DNA of 64,000 nucleotides from Poriferisodalis sp022821985 (lineage in GTDB: Bacteria > Actinomycetota > Acidimicrobiia > Acidimicrobiales > Poriferisodalaceae): assembly GCF_965219595.1 (NCBI RefSeq), contig NZ_OZ244781.1, forward strand, positions 1,922,001 to 1,986,000. Reading direction: 5' to 3'. The position numbers and the translations under genes were made by a program. Below are positions 1-8,036 of this stretch, piece after piece. Below the pieces are notes generated by a model. The model saw only the letters and a list, made by a program, of their open reading frames with translations, did no database searches and had not been told where the DNA came from. How positions within the stretch are numbered: the stretch's first letter is position 1; each line of letters begins with the position of its first letter.

Positions 1-1677
1 CGAGAACAGCCAGGTGCGGATGATGTCGTGCCCTTGGGGGCGCATGTCCATTGGGTAGGTGCGCTCCCACAGGTCCGGGTCCTCGCTCCAGCCGCATGCG
101 ATCTGCGGTGTCAGCGACGACGTGGCCCAGGTGTCCATCACATCGTGATCGCCGATGAAACCGCCGGGCTGTCCCCGCTGCGACTCGTCGTAGCCGGCCG
201 GCACGTCGCTGCTCGGGTCGACCGGCAGCACGCTGCCGTCCGGCACCAGCGGCTGCGCCCAGAACGGCTCGCCGGCGTCGTCGAGCGGGTACCACAGCGG
301 GATGGGCACGCCGAAGTAGCGCTGGCGACTGATCAGCCAGTCGCCGCTGAGGCCCTCGATCCAGTTCGTGTACCGGCCCTGCATGTACGGCGGGTGCCAG
401 GTCATCTCTGAGCCGCGGGCGATCAGCGCGTCGCGCAGCTCGGCGTCGCGCCCGCCGTTGCGGATGTACCACTGGCGGCTTGAGACGATCTCCAGCGGCC
501 GGTCGCCCTTCTCGAAGAACTTCACGGCATGGGTGATCGGGCGGGGCTCGCCGATGAGATCGCCGGAGCTTCGCAGCAACTCGACCGTTGCGGTGCGGGC
601 GCCTCCCACCGTCCGGCCTGCGAGGCGGTCGTATGCCTCGCGACCCGCTGCCCCCTCGATGCCGTGCGGCGGGTCGGGGGTTATGCGGCCCCGGCGGTCC
701 ACGATCGCCCGCACAGGCAAGTCCAGCTCGCGCCACCACGTGACGTCGGTGGTGTCGCCGAACGTGCAGATCATGGCGATGCCGGTGCCCTTGTCGGGCT
801 CGGCCAGCTTGTGCGCCACCACCGGCACTTCCACCCCGAACAGCGGCGTCAGCACGGTGGATCCGAACAACGGCTGGTAGCGCTCGTCGTCGGGGTGGGC
901 CACGAGTGCTACGCATGCAGCCAGCAATTCCGGCCGGGTGGTCTCGATCTCGACGGTGCCGTTGTGCGATCGGGGTGGACCGGTTCGGTGGAACGCAATG
1001 CGGTGGTAGGCGCCGGGCCGCTCGCGATCTTCGAGCTCGGCCTGGGCCACAGCAGTGCCGAAGGTGACATCCCACAGCGAGGGCGCTTCGATCTGGTATG
1101 CCTCGCCGCGTTCGAGGTTCCCGAGAAACGCGCGCTGTGCGATCCGCTGGCAGCGCTCGTCGATGGTGGCGTAGGTCATCGACCAGTCCACGCTCAGCCC
1201 GAGCTGGCGCCACAAGGCCTCGAAAGCGTGCTCGTCTTCGGCGGTGAGCACGTGACACAGCTCGATGAAGTTTCGGCGCGAGATCGCCAGCTCGCCGCGG
1301 GCTTCCACCGCCTTGGCGTCGCCGCCGTCAGCAGGCGGCTCGAAGTTCTCGTCGTAGGGCAGCGAGGGGTCGCAGCGCACCCCGAAGTAGTTCTGGACGC
1401 GCCGCTCGGTGGGCAGGCCGTTGTCGTCCCAGCCCATCGGGTAGAAGACCTCGTAACCCGCCATGCGCCGGTAGCGGGCGATGTTGTCGGTGTGGGTGTA
1501 GCTGAACACGTGCCCCATGTGCAGCGAGCCGCTCACGGTCGGCGGCGGGGTGTCGATGCTGAATACCCGGTCGCGGGTGGCGGTGCGATCAAAGCGGTAC
1601 ACGCCGTCGGCTTCCCAGCGCTGCGACCACTTCGCTTCGAGCCCGTCGACGGTGGGCCTGTCGGGCACCTGCGTCAT
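1..1677 (-). CDS. valS: Valyl-tRNA synthetase (3' part beyond window)
   Basis: Class Ia aminoacyl-tRNA synthetase that charges tRNA-Val in the cytoplasm. 559 codons are visible and the reading frame runs off the left edge of the window, so the KMSKS motif and anticodon-binding domain are not seen. The HIGH-type motif appears as HMGH near residues 53-56, in the context TPPPTVSGSLHMGH. Editing-domain sequence and the downstream DWLISRQRYFGVPIP stretch are typical of ValS. The start is the ATG at 1677, giving MTQVPDRPTVDGLEAKW; there is no longer in-frame extension of quality. It is transcribed away from the small membrane gene at 1881. Confidence 0.95.
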   Translation of the reverse strand, partial: MTQVPDRPTVDGLEAKWSQRWEADGVYRFDRTATRDRVFSIDTPPPTVSGSLHMGHVFSYTHTDNIARYRRMAGYEVFYPMGWDDNGLPTERRVQNYFGVRCDPSLPYDENFEPPADGGDAKAVEARGELAISRRNFIELCHVLTAEDEHAFEALWRQLGLSVDWSMTYATIDERCQRIAQRAFLGNLERGEAYQIEAPSLWDVTFGTAVAQAELEDRERPGAYHRIAFHRTGPPRSHNGTVEIETTRPELLAACVALVAHPDDERYQPLFGSTVLTPLFGVEVPVVAHKLAEPDKGTGIAMICTFGDTTDVTWWRELDLPVRAIVDRRGRITPDPPHGIEGAAGREAYDRLAGRTVGGARTATVELLRSSGDLIGEPRPITHAVKFFEKGDRPLEIVSSRQWYIRNGGRDAELRDALIARGSEMTWHPPYMQGRYTNWIEGLSGDWLISRQRYFGVPIPLWYPLDDAGEPFWAQPLVPDGSVLPVDPSSDVPAGYDESQRGQPGGFIGDHDVMDTWATSSLTPQIACGWSEDPDLWERTYPMDMRPQGHDIIRTWLFS

Positions 1678-1880
1678 GCGCCGCAAAGCTACCGGCGCGC
1701 TCCGCCAGAGGCCGATCCACTGCACCCGCCAGATGCGAGGCGTTTCGCCCATGTATCCGGGGCTGTCATGAAATTGTCACAAGAAAGCAATGAAATTGAC
1801 TAGTGTGTGCGTTGGTTGCCGCCTGCGGGGGCGGTCGGCAACTTCAGCCGTATTGCCGACCAATAAGGGGGTCGATTGGC

Positions 1881-2228
1881 ATGATGGCGACAATTCTGAC
1901 GCTGATCATCCTGGGAATGGTGTTCCAGGGTGCGATGGTTGTCGTGGACAGCGTCCTTGACACGATCAAAGTGAACGACACGCTGAAGTCCATTCCGATT
2001 GTCGGCGGCAATCTGAACCTGATCTGGGCGTACCTGTTCGTACTGATTTCTCAAATCAACGGCGCGAACGATGTGCTGAATCTGGGCTTCGGAACGAACA
2101 TGGAGCTGCTGTCGCTGGGCCGCTTTGGCATGGACATAGCAACGGCCATCGTGCTTGTTGCGTTCATCCCGGTTCGAGACGCTGCAATCAGCGCCTTGAA
2201 GAAGGGCATTGGCGGACGCAGCGACTGA
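1881..2228 (+). CDS. Small hypothetical membrane protein
   Basis: 115-residue protein of unknown function. It has an N-terminal hydrophobic segment (about residues 4-22), a second around residues 42-58 and a third near 80-100, ending in a basic tail. No family was recognised. The start is the first of two tandem ATGs (1881 or 1884), preceded by an AAGGGGG ribosome-binding site at about 1865-1871. That site lies in the loop between CCAAT and ATTGG, so a short stem could sequester it. An upstream in-frame start at 1803 reads through this leader and is less likely. A terminator-like hairpin follows at 2286. Confidence 0.7.
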   Translation: MMATILTLIILGMVFQGAMVVVDSVLDTIKVNDTLKSIPIVGGNLNLIWAYLFVLISQINGANDVLNLGFGTNMELLSLGRFGMDIATAIVLVAFIPVRDAAISALKKGIGGRSD

Positions 2229-2285
2229 TCAGCGCTATGGGCGGCGCCCGCCGGGTGCCGTGCAATCGGTTACGAGCCGACGTAG

Positions 2286-2316
2286 GGGCATCCCGCTCGC
2301 GGGGTGCCCTTTGCGT
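2286..2316 (+). terminator. Putative intrinsic terminator
   Basis: The stem GGGCATCCCG (2286-2295) pairs with CGGGGTGCCC (2300-2309) around a CTCG loop, followed by TTTGCGTT. It lies 58 bases after the small membrane gene and before the convergent CoA-transferase gene. Confidence 0.55.
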
Positions 2317-2329
2317 TGCCGGAGGGCTG

Positions 2330-3568
2330 TCAGATCGGCAGAACGATGACGCCCTGGTCGCGCAGCGCGTCGATCTCATCGTGGCCGTAGCCCAGCTCGC
2401 TGAGAATCTCGACCGCGTGCTCGCCCAGCAGCGGGGCATGGCGGCGCAACCGTGTCGGCGTCGCTGAGTACATCACCGGATCGGCCACGTAGCGGTACGC
2501 CCCTTCGGTGGGGTGCTCCGAGATGCTGACCAGGCCCACGGCGGCGAGCTGAGGATCTGCGTCGAGGTCTGCCAGGTCCATGACCCTCGCAGCGGGGATC
2601 GAGTGGGTGTCGCAGTAGGCGATCCACTCATCGGTGGTGCGGCGCACCGAGAGTTCGCCGAACAGTGCGTACAGCTCGTCGATATGCGCGATCCGCGAGT
2701 TGTGGTCGGTAAAGCGCGGATCATCGGCCAGCTCGGGTCGTTCGACGAACGCGAAGAAGGCTCGGTACTGGGCATCGTTGTAGGGCAGCAGGCACACCCA
2801 ACCGTCGGCCGTGGGATAGGGCCGCCGGTGCGGCGTGAGCAGCCGGTCATAGCCGAATGGCCCCTCAGGCGGCTCGAACACGGCGCCGCGGTAATGCTCC
2901 ACCAGGTTGAAGGCCACCATCGTCTCGAACATGGGCACTTCGATCGCCTGTGCCACACCGGTCCGTTCTCGATGGAATAGGGCCGCGAGCACCGCCTCCA
3001 CCACATGCAGCCCGGTCACCTTGTCTGCAATCACCGAGGGAACGAAGCCAGGTTCCCCTGCGATGCGGCCGATCAGGTTCGACAGGCCAGAAGCAGCTTG
3101 GATGGCGTCGTCGTACGCCGCCTTGTCGCGGTAGGGGCCGCCGCTGCCGTAGCCGTTCGCACGGCAGCAGATGAGCTGCGGATGCTGTGCTCGCAGGGAA
3201 TCGGCGTCGAGGCCGAGGCGTTCGAGCGCGGCAGCCCGCATGTTGGTGATCAGCACGTCAGAGCTCGCGAGCAGCCGCTGCATGGCTGCGCGACCGGCAT
3301 CTGACTTGAGGTCCAGCGCCAGCGAGCGCTTGTTGCGCTGGATGTTGAGGCTGAAGCCGGACATGCCAGCCGACCGGGCAGGCAGACCGTTGCGCGTGGA
3401 GTCGCCGTCGAGCGATTCCACCCTGATCACATCGGCACCGTGATCTCCCAGCATCCGGCAGGCCATCGGCCCCATGAGCACGGTGGTGAGATCGACCACG
3501 CGTATTCCATCGAGGGCGCCGATCGATTCGTGGCCGGCCGCGGCGGCGATGCCTGCAGTGTCTGGCAT
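2330..3568 (-). CDS. CaiB/BaiF family CoA-transferase
   Basis: Class III (formyl-CoA-type) CoA-transferase, 412 residues, the usual length for the family. It opens with GIRVVDLTTVLMGPMACRMLGDHGADVIRVE, typical of the N-terminal Rossmann part. The conserved catalytic aspartate is expected within YDDAIQAASG, following the CCRANGYGSGGPYRDK segment. It moves CoA between carboxylic acids; the substrate cannot be read from the sequence. The ATG at 3568 is 11 bases downstream of the stop of the preceding membrane gene on the same strand, so the two may be co-transcribed. Confidence 0.88.
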   Translation of the reverse strand: MPDTAGIAAAAGHESIGALDGIRVVDLTTVLMGPMACRMLGDHGADVIRVESLDGDSTRNGLPARSAGMSGFSLNIQRNKRSLALDLKSDAGRAAMQRLLASSDVLITNMRAAALERLGLDADSLRAQHPQLICCRANGYGSGGPYRDKAAYDDAIQAASGLSNLIGRIAGEPGFVPSVIADKVTGLHVVEAVLAALFHRERTGVAQAIEVPMFETMVAFNLVEHYRGAVFEPPEGPFGYDRLLTPHRRPYPTADGWVCLLPYNDAQYRAFFAFVERPELADDPRFTDHNSRIAHIDELYALFGELSVRRTTDEWIAYCDTHSIPAARVMDLADLDADPQLAAVGLVSISEHPTEGAYRYVADPVMYSATPTRLRRHAPLLGEHAVEILSELGYGHDEIDALRDQGVIVLPI

Positions 3569-3579
3569 GAGAGCCTCGC

Positions 3580-3843
3580 TTACTCAGTCGATCCGGCTGC
3601 CGCGGCTTGGCGCTCCTCGCGCTCGGCGGCTTTGATGCCGTGGCTCATGACGATGGTGGGCGCGAGCAGCATCGAACCGACCACGAGCGCCACGGCGATC
3701 AGCGTGCTGAGCAGCGGTGTATATCCCCAGCGGATACCGATGGCCCCACAGATGAGGGACGCGGCATAGAGGCCGTACCCGGTCCGTTGCCCCAGGCTCG
3801 TGATCCGCTTCAGCCGAGCTCGCCGAACGAGAACATCGTCCAC
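3580..3843 (-). CDS. Small conserved membrane protein
   Basis: 87 residues with two hydrophobic segments (about residues 22-40 and 44-66), a basic N-terminus and a charged C-terminal tail. Function unknown. It starts at GTG 3843. On the minus strand a GATAAT -10 box lies exactly six bases before this GTG, so the message is probably leaderless. It is followed closely by the CoA-transferase gene on the same strand. Confidence 0.7.
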   Translation of the reverse strand: MDDVLVRRARLKRITSLGQRTGYGLYAASLICGAIGIRWGYTPLLSTLIAVALVVGSMLLAPTIVMSHGIKAAEREERQAAAAGSTE

Positions 3844-3872
3844 GGTCCCATTATCTCGGCACGCTGTGGCGT

Positions 3873-4784
3873 TCAGGCTCCGAAGAGCTGGGGATCGTGG
3901 CTCCCCGTCGGCTCATCGCCCGGGTCACGGTCGGGTGTCCTGGTCTGATGGGTGCTTGGCTCGGCGACCTGCGGCTCATGGGGCCACGGAGCAGGGGCCG
4001 GCCACGGTGCCGGTTCGACCCTCGAGGCCCAGGCTGGCTCGCTGGGTATGGGCACAGGGCTGGGTTCGGCCGGGGCAGCGACGGGTGCAGGCGCTTCGGG
4101 AGTTGCCGCTGCGGTTGAACCGATCAGTGGGGGATGCTCCAGCGTCGTGCGCTGCCCTGCTGGCCTCAGCACGACCGAAGCGTCGTCGTAGTCGTCGAAG
4201 TCGCTGTGCGACACGGCCGCCAGTTGCTGCAGATCCCGGGCACCCGGCCACATCAGTCTGAATGCGACATTCGCCAAGCCGGCGGCAGTCACCAGGTCGC
4301 CGAGCGTGATCACGTCTTTCAGCGGCGCGAGCGGGATCGCAGCGCCCAGCCAGGCAGCGATCGTTGCGTCGTCCGACCATCGGCGGGCCGCACCGAGCAG
4401 CACCCGGTTGATCCCGTCGAAATCGATGATGCCCGCAGCCACGACGGCACCTTCGCTCACCGGTACGTAACCGTTCACCAGGAGTACGCCGAGATTTGCA
4501 GCCATGCCGATTGCAGCGATGCTCGCGCCGGCGATGTGCCGGTTGAGCAGGCACCCTGCCAGCAGCAGCGCCAACGAGATGCCGAGGGCGAACCGGCCGG
4601 CGAGCATGTTGGTGTCCAGCCCGACGGCGAGCGACAGGACAGCTCCGAGCACCAACACCGGCCAGTGGTTGATGCGCACCCCTCGCATCCTGCTGAGAGT
4701 GCTGGCGGGCGTGCCGCCGGTAACCAGAGCGACAGCAAAGCCGACGCCGAGTCCGATGAGGGTCACGAGCGCGATGAAGGACAC
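3873..4784 (-). CDS. DUF5317-like multi-pass membrane protein
   Basis: 303 residues. The first ~185 residues hold several hydrophobic helices and resemble the actinobacterial DUF5317 family. The remainder is a Pro/Ala-rich, probably cytoplasmic tail with many PAP and EP repeats. No biochemical role is known to me. It starts at GTG 4784; the region up to 4893 is a divergent promoter region shared with the biotin-carrier gene. Confidence 0.65.
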   Translation of the reverse strand: MSFIALVTLIGLGVGFAVALVTGGTPASTLSRMRGVRINHWPVLVLGAVLSLAVGLDTNMLAGRFALGISLALLLAGCLLNRHIAGASIAAIGMAANLGVLLVNGYVPVSEGAVVAAGIIDFDGINRVLLGAARRWSDDATIAAWLGAAIPLAPLKDVITLGDLVTAAGLANVAFRLMWPGARDLQQLAAVSHSDFDDYDDASVVLRPAGQRTTLEHPPLIGSTAAATPEAPAPVAAPAEPSPVPIPSEPAWASRVEPAPWPAPAPWPHEPQVAEPSTHQTRTPDRDPGDEPTGSHDPQLFGA

Positions 4785-4892
4785 CGCGTTCCGAAGATAC
4801 CGAGTAGCGCGCGAGCGTTCGTGGATGCGGCAGCAAGTGGCCCTGTAGCTTTGCGCCGGCCCTTCGCCCCGGGTCTGTGGAGGAGAGACGAC

Positions 4893-5111
4893 GTGCTGGA
4901 CGTTCGAGCTGAGTTGACTGCGACCGTGTGGAAGGTGGTCGCCGAGGTGGGCACCGCCGTAGCTGCCGGCGACGAATTGCTCATCCTCGAGTCAATGAAG
5001 ATGGAGATCCCGGTGACCGCCCCCGAAGGCGGCACGCTCGCGGAGATGCACGTGTCCGAAGGCGATTCCGTTGCCGAAGGCGATGTGCTTGCGGTGGTCG
5101 CCACGTCCTGA
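4893..5111 (+). CDS. Small biotin/lipoyl carrier protein
   Basis: 72-residue stand-alone carrier domain. The biotinylation motif is ESMKM, with the lysine as acceptor, inside the usual hammerhead sequence GDELLILESMKMEIPV. Such proteins act as the biotin carrier of acyl-CoA carboxylases in actinobacteria. The start is GTG 4893, seven bases after a GGAGGA site (4879-4884); a TAGCTT -10 box lies near 4849. A long upstream in-frame extension overlaps the divergent gene and is rejected. It lies 30 bases before ccmA but has no obvious functional link to it. Confidence 0.85.
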   Translation: MLDVRAELTATVWKVVAEVGTAVAAGDELLILESMKMEIPVTAPEGGTLAEMHVSEGDSVAEGDVLAVVATS

Positions 5112-5141
5112 ACAGACGCGCGGCCGTAGCCTTGACGTTCC

Positions 5142-5822
5142 GTGGGCGCTGCCGTTGCCTTCGAGGGCGTCGTTGCCCTGCTGGACCGCTTTCCCGCATT
5201 GGCGGGCGTGGACCTCAGCGTGCAAGCCGGCGAGATGGTGTGCCTGAGAGGACCCAACGGAGCAGGCAAGAGCACGTTGCTGCGGGCCTGCGCGGGGCTC
5301 GTGCCCGTGCGGGGCGAGCGCGCCGAGGTGCTCGGCTTTGACCTGAGAGCGCAGCGTCGCTCGGTCCGGCCTCACGTGGGACTGCTGGGGCATCGGTCAC
5401 CCCTGTACGGCGATCTGCGGGTCGACGACCAGCTGCGCCACTGTGCCGACGTACACCGTGCCGAGGCGCCTGAGGTTGCCGCCGCGATCGAGCGCTTTGG
5501 ACTCGGCGGCCGTCTTGGCGATGTCGCCATTCGACGGCTGTCGGAAGGCCAGCAGCGGCGCGTGGCGCTGGCGTGCCTCACCATTGCGCGCCCGCGGCTG
5601 TGGCTGCTGGATGAGCCGCATGCTGGGCTTGACATCTCGAGCCGGGATGCGCTCGACGAGCTGCTGGCTGACGCCGTCACCGCAGGCGCCACCGTGATGT
5701 TCGCAACGCACGAGACGGGCCGCTCCCGCGTTGCGGCCGCTCGCCAGGTGATGCTGGCCGGCGGCCGCGTCGAGCCGACTGCGCCCCCAGATTCTCAGGA
5801 CGGCGTGACCGATGTGGCGTGA
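5142..5822 (+). CDS. ccmA: Heme exporter ATP-binding protein CcmA
   Basis: ABC ATPase of System I cytochrome c maturation, 226 residues. Walker A GPNGAGKST, signature LSEGQQRR, Walker B LWLLDEPHAGLD and the H-loop histidine in ATHE are all present. With CcmB and CcmC it drives release of heme-loaded CcmE. GTG 5142 is the start; a TAGCCT -10 box lies at 5127-5132. Its last 11 bases overlap ccmB, and the whole operon uses overlapping junctions. Confidence 0.92.
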   Translation: MGAAVAFEGVVALLDRFPALAGVDLSVQAGEMVCLRGPNGAGKSTLLRACAGLVPVRGERAEVLGFDLRAQRRSVRPHVGLLGHRSPLYGDLRVDDQLRHCADVHRAEAPEVAAAIERFGLGGRLGDVAIRRLSEGQQRRVALACLTIARPRLWLLDEPHAGLDISSRDALDELLADAVTAGATVMFATHETGRSRVAAARQVMLAGGRVEPTAPPDSQDGVTDVA

Positions 5823-6480
5823 GATCTGGCTCGTCTGCCGCAAGGACCTGATCATCGAGTGGCGGGCTCGCGTCACTCTCATCCAGATCGTCCCGACTGT
5901 GCTGCTGGTGCTGGTCGTCTTCGCATTCGCTCTCGACGCGAACCCCTCGTTGCTGGGTGCGGGCGCAGGCGGCCTGTTCTGGGTAGCGGTGCTCTTCGGA
6001 GCCGTGCTCGGGGCAAAGCGCAGCTTCGACATCGAAGCCGAAGGCGGGAACCTCGATGGTCTGCGCCTCGGAGGGCTCGTGCCTGCGGCCATCCTCTGGG
6101 GCAAGGCGGCGGCGCTGGCCCTGCAGCTCGTGCTCGTCGGCGTCTTCGCCGCCGCGGGCCTGCTGGTGCTCTACTCGGTGTCGGTCCAGGATTGGCTGCT
6201 GATCGTGGTTGCAGGACTGTGCGGCATGGCTGCGTTCGCCATCTGCGGGACGCTGTACGGGGCGATGACAGTAGGTCTGCGGTCGGCGGATACCCTGCTC
6301 CCGCTGCTGCTGATCCCGGTGGCAGCACCGGTGCTCTTGGCCGGAACCCGTGCGTTCGACGTGGCGCTCGGGACCAGCGCCGACCAAGGCTGGAGCTGGA
6401 CAGCACTGCTCGCAGTGGTGCTCGTCACCTACATCGCAGTGGGCTGGGCGGCAGCCGGTCCGCTGCTGGAAGACGCCTGA
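5812..6480 (+). CDS. ccmB: Heme exporter protein CcmB
   Basis: 222-residue membrane subunit of the CcmAB complex with about six hydrophobic helices. The N-terminus (WREIWLVCRKDLIIEWR) and the FGAVLGAKRSFDIEAEGG segment are typical of CcmB. ATG 5812 overlaps the end of ccmA. Confidence 0.9.
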   Translation: MWREIWLVCRKDLIIEWRARVTLIQIVPTVLLVLVVFAFALDANPSLLGAGAGGLFWVAVLFGAVLGAKRSFDIEAEGGNLDGLRLGGLVPAAILWGKAAALALQLVLVGVFAAAGLLVLYSVSVQDWLLIVVAGLCGMAAFAICGTLYGAMTVGLRSADTLLPLLLIPVAAPVLLAGTRAFDVALGTSADQGWSWTALLAVVLVTYIAVGWAAAGPLLEDA

Positions 6481-6488
6481 GTCGCCCG

Positions 6489-7316
6489 ATGATCGAGACC
6501 CCTGAGCCCGACCTTCGCCAGCAGGCGCAGCGAGCCGGCTCCCTGACGATGACCGGCAGCGTCGCCACTCGGGTGCTCGGCGTGGTCGCGATCGCCGCTG
6601 TCGGCGTGATGGCGCTGCTGGCGCTGTGGATCTCGCCCGCCGATGTGGTCCAAGGCGACGCAGTGCGGCTCATGTACGTCCACGTGCCCTCCATCTGGGT
6701 CGCGTATGGAGGCTTTGTGCTGACCGCATTCGCCAGTGCCAGGGTGCTGTGGCGGACCCGAAGCGGCGCCGGCGGCACCTACGGCGTCATCGCCGATCGG
6801 CATGCCCGGCGGTGGGACCGCGTCGCCGGTGCGGCCGCCGAACTTGGCGTGCTGTTCACGGCCCTCACGCTGGTGACCGGTTCGCTCTGGGGAAAGGTGA
6901 CCTGGGGCACCTACTGGCAGTGGGACGCCAGGCTCACCACGACCGTGCTGCTGTTCGTCACCTACCTGGGGTACTTGGCGCTGCGCCGTCTCCCGGCCGA
7001 GTCGCGTGCCCGGGCCCGCAGGTCGGCGGTGATGGCACTCATCGCGGTCGTCAACCTGCCGATCGTGCACTACTCGGTGGACTGGTGGCGCACGCTGCAT
7101 CAAGAGGCCAGCCTGAACCTCGAGCCCGGAGGCGACCGCAACATCACCGGTGAGATGTACTGGACGCTGCTGTATTCCTGGGCCACGTTCACGGTGGTGG
7201 CGCTGTGGATCGGCATCCACCGCTACCGGGTGCTGCGCCTCGAGGAACTCGCCGAGGAGGCATCGCTGGAAGAACTCCTCGCCCAGCGCCGTGACGAGCA
7301 GGCGGCGGGCCGATGA
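6489..7316 (+). CDS. ccmC: Heme exporter protein CcmC
   Basis: 275-residue polytopic protein of the heme-handling family. The tryptophan-rich WWD-type motif reads WGTYWQWDARLT. Histidines in the MYVHVPSIW and LPIVHYSVDWWRTLH segments match the conserved periplasmic heme ligands. It loads heme onto CcmE at the outer face of the membrane. ATG 6489 starts just after ccmB. The stop overlaps the ccmD start (ATGA). Confidence 0.92.
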   Translation: MIETPEPDLRQQAQRAGSLTMTGSVATRVLGVVAIAAVGVMALLALWISPADVVQGDAVRLMYVHVPSIWVAYGGFVLTAFASARVLWRTRSGAGGTYGVIADRHARRWDRVAGAAAELGVLFTALTLVTGSLWGKVTWGTYWQWDARLTTTVLLFVTYLGYLALRRLPAESRARARRSAVMALIAVVNLPIVHYSVDWWRTLHQEASLNLEPGGDRNITGEMYWTLLYSWATFTVVALWIGIHRYRVLRLEELAEEASLEELLAQRRDEQAAGR

Positions 7317-7480
7317 CCCACGCGGCAAACGTGATCTCGGGCTACGTGCTCGCAGCCGTCGCGACGGCCGCCTATGTCGGCTGGGTCATTCGCCGTGGAC
7401 GCACGCTCGGTCGGGACTTGGGGATCGGCGCGCGAGGCCCCGTGCCCGAGGTCGCCGACGAGTCGCGTCCCCATGACTGA
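7313..7480 (+). CDS. ccmD: Small heme exporter protein CcmD
   Basis: 55-residue protein with one N-terminal membrane helix (about residues 8-26) followed by a basic patch RRGR, the pattern of CcmD. It starts at ATG 7313, overlapping the ccmC stop, and its last eight bases overlap ccmE. Assignment rests mainly on size, single helix and position between ccmC and ccmE. Confidence 0.8.
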   Translation: MTHAANVISGYVLAAVATAAYVGWVIRRGRTLGRDLGIGARGPVPEVADESRPHD

Positions 7481-8036
7481 CCTCAGCCCGCGGCACCCGC
7501 TGGAGGCACCCGATGACCGCGCGGCGGTGCGCCGGCAGATGGGGCGCCGGCGCAAGGTCGTGATCGGCGCCTTCGTGCTGTTGCTGCTCATCGCCGGTGG
7601 GGCGGCAACGGTTGCCGGCCTGCGCAACGCCACGCTGTTCTTTCGCAATGCCGACGAGGCGATCGCGGAACGGGTCGAGCTGGATGATCGTCGCTTCCGC
7701 CTGCAAGGACGGGTGGTGCCGGCTTCGGTGGCGGTCGACGGCGGCGTGACCACCTTCGAGGTGATTCACAACTGCGCATCGGTCGCGGTGCGTCACTCGG
7801 TCGATCCTCCGGACCTGTTCGAGTCGCCGTGGATACCGGTGGTGCTCGAAGGGCGCTGGGTGCCCGGAGACGTCGTGACGGTTGCCGGCCGCGACACCCA
7901 CTTCTTCTCGAGCGACAACATGCTCGTGAAGCACACCAACGAGTACGCAGCAGCCAACGCGGACCGCATCGGTGATCCCGACGAGCCACCCGAGGGCTTC
8001 CTCGACGACTGCCCATTCGAGGTGCCCCGGCTGTGA
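7473..8036 (+). CDS. ccmE: Heme chaperone CcmE
   Basis: 187-residue membrane-anchored heme chaperone: basic N-terminus, one helix (about residues 29-48), then an OB-fold. The covalent heme ligand is His154 in MLVKHTNEY, matching the classical H..xY motif (Tyr158), so this is the histidine type and not the cysteine variant. ATG 7473 is chosen because it directly precedes the anchor. The stop overlaps the ccmF start. Confidence 0.92.
   Translation: MTDLSPRHPLEAPDDRAAVRRQMGRRRKVVIGAFVLLLLIAGGAATVAGLRNATLFFRNADEAIAERVELDDRRFRLQGRVVPASVAVDGGVTTFEVIHNCASVAVRHSVDPPDLFESPWIPVVLEGRWVPGDVVTVAGRDTHFFSSDNMLVKHTNEYAAANADRIGDPDEPPEGFLDDCPFEVPRL

Noticed and set aside
529..1803. Long plus-strand open frame over the first 1.8 kb
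   Set aside because: It is antisense to valS, whose minus-strand sequence shows clear class I synthetase motifs; the plus frame has no domain.
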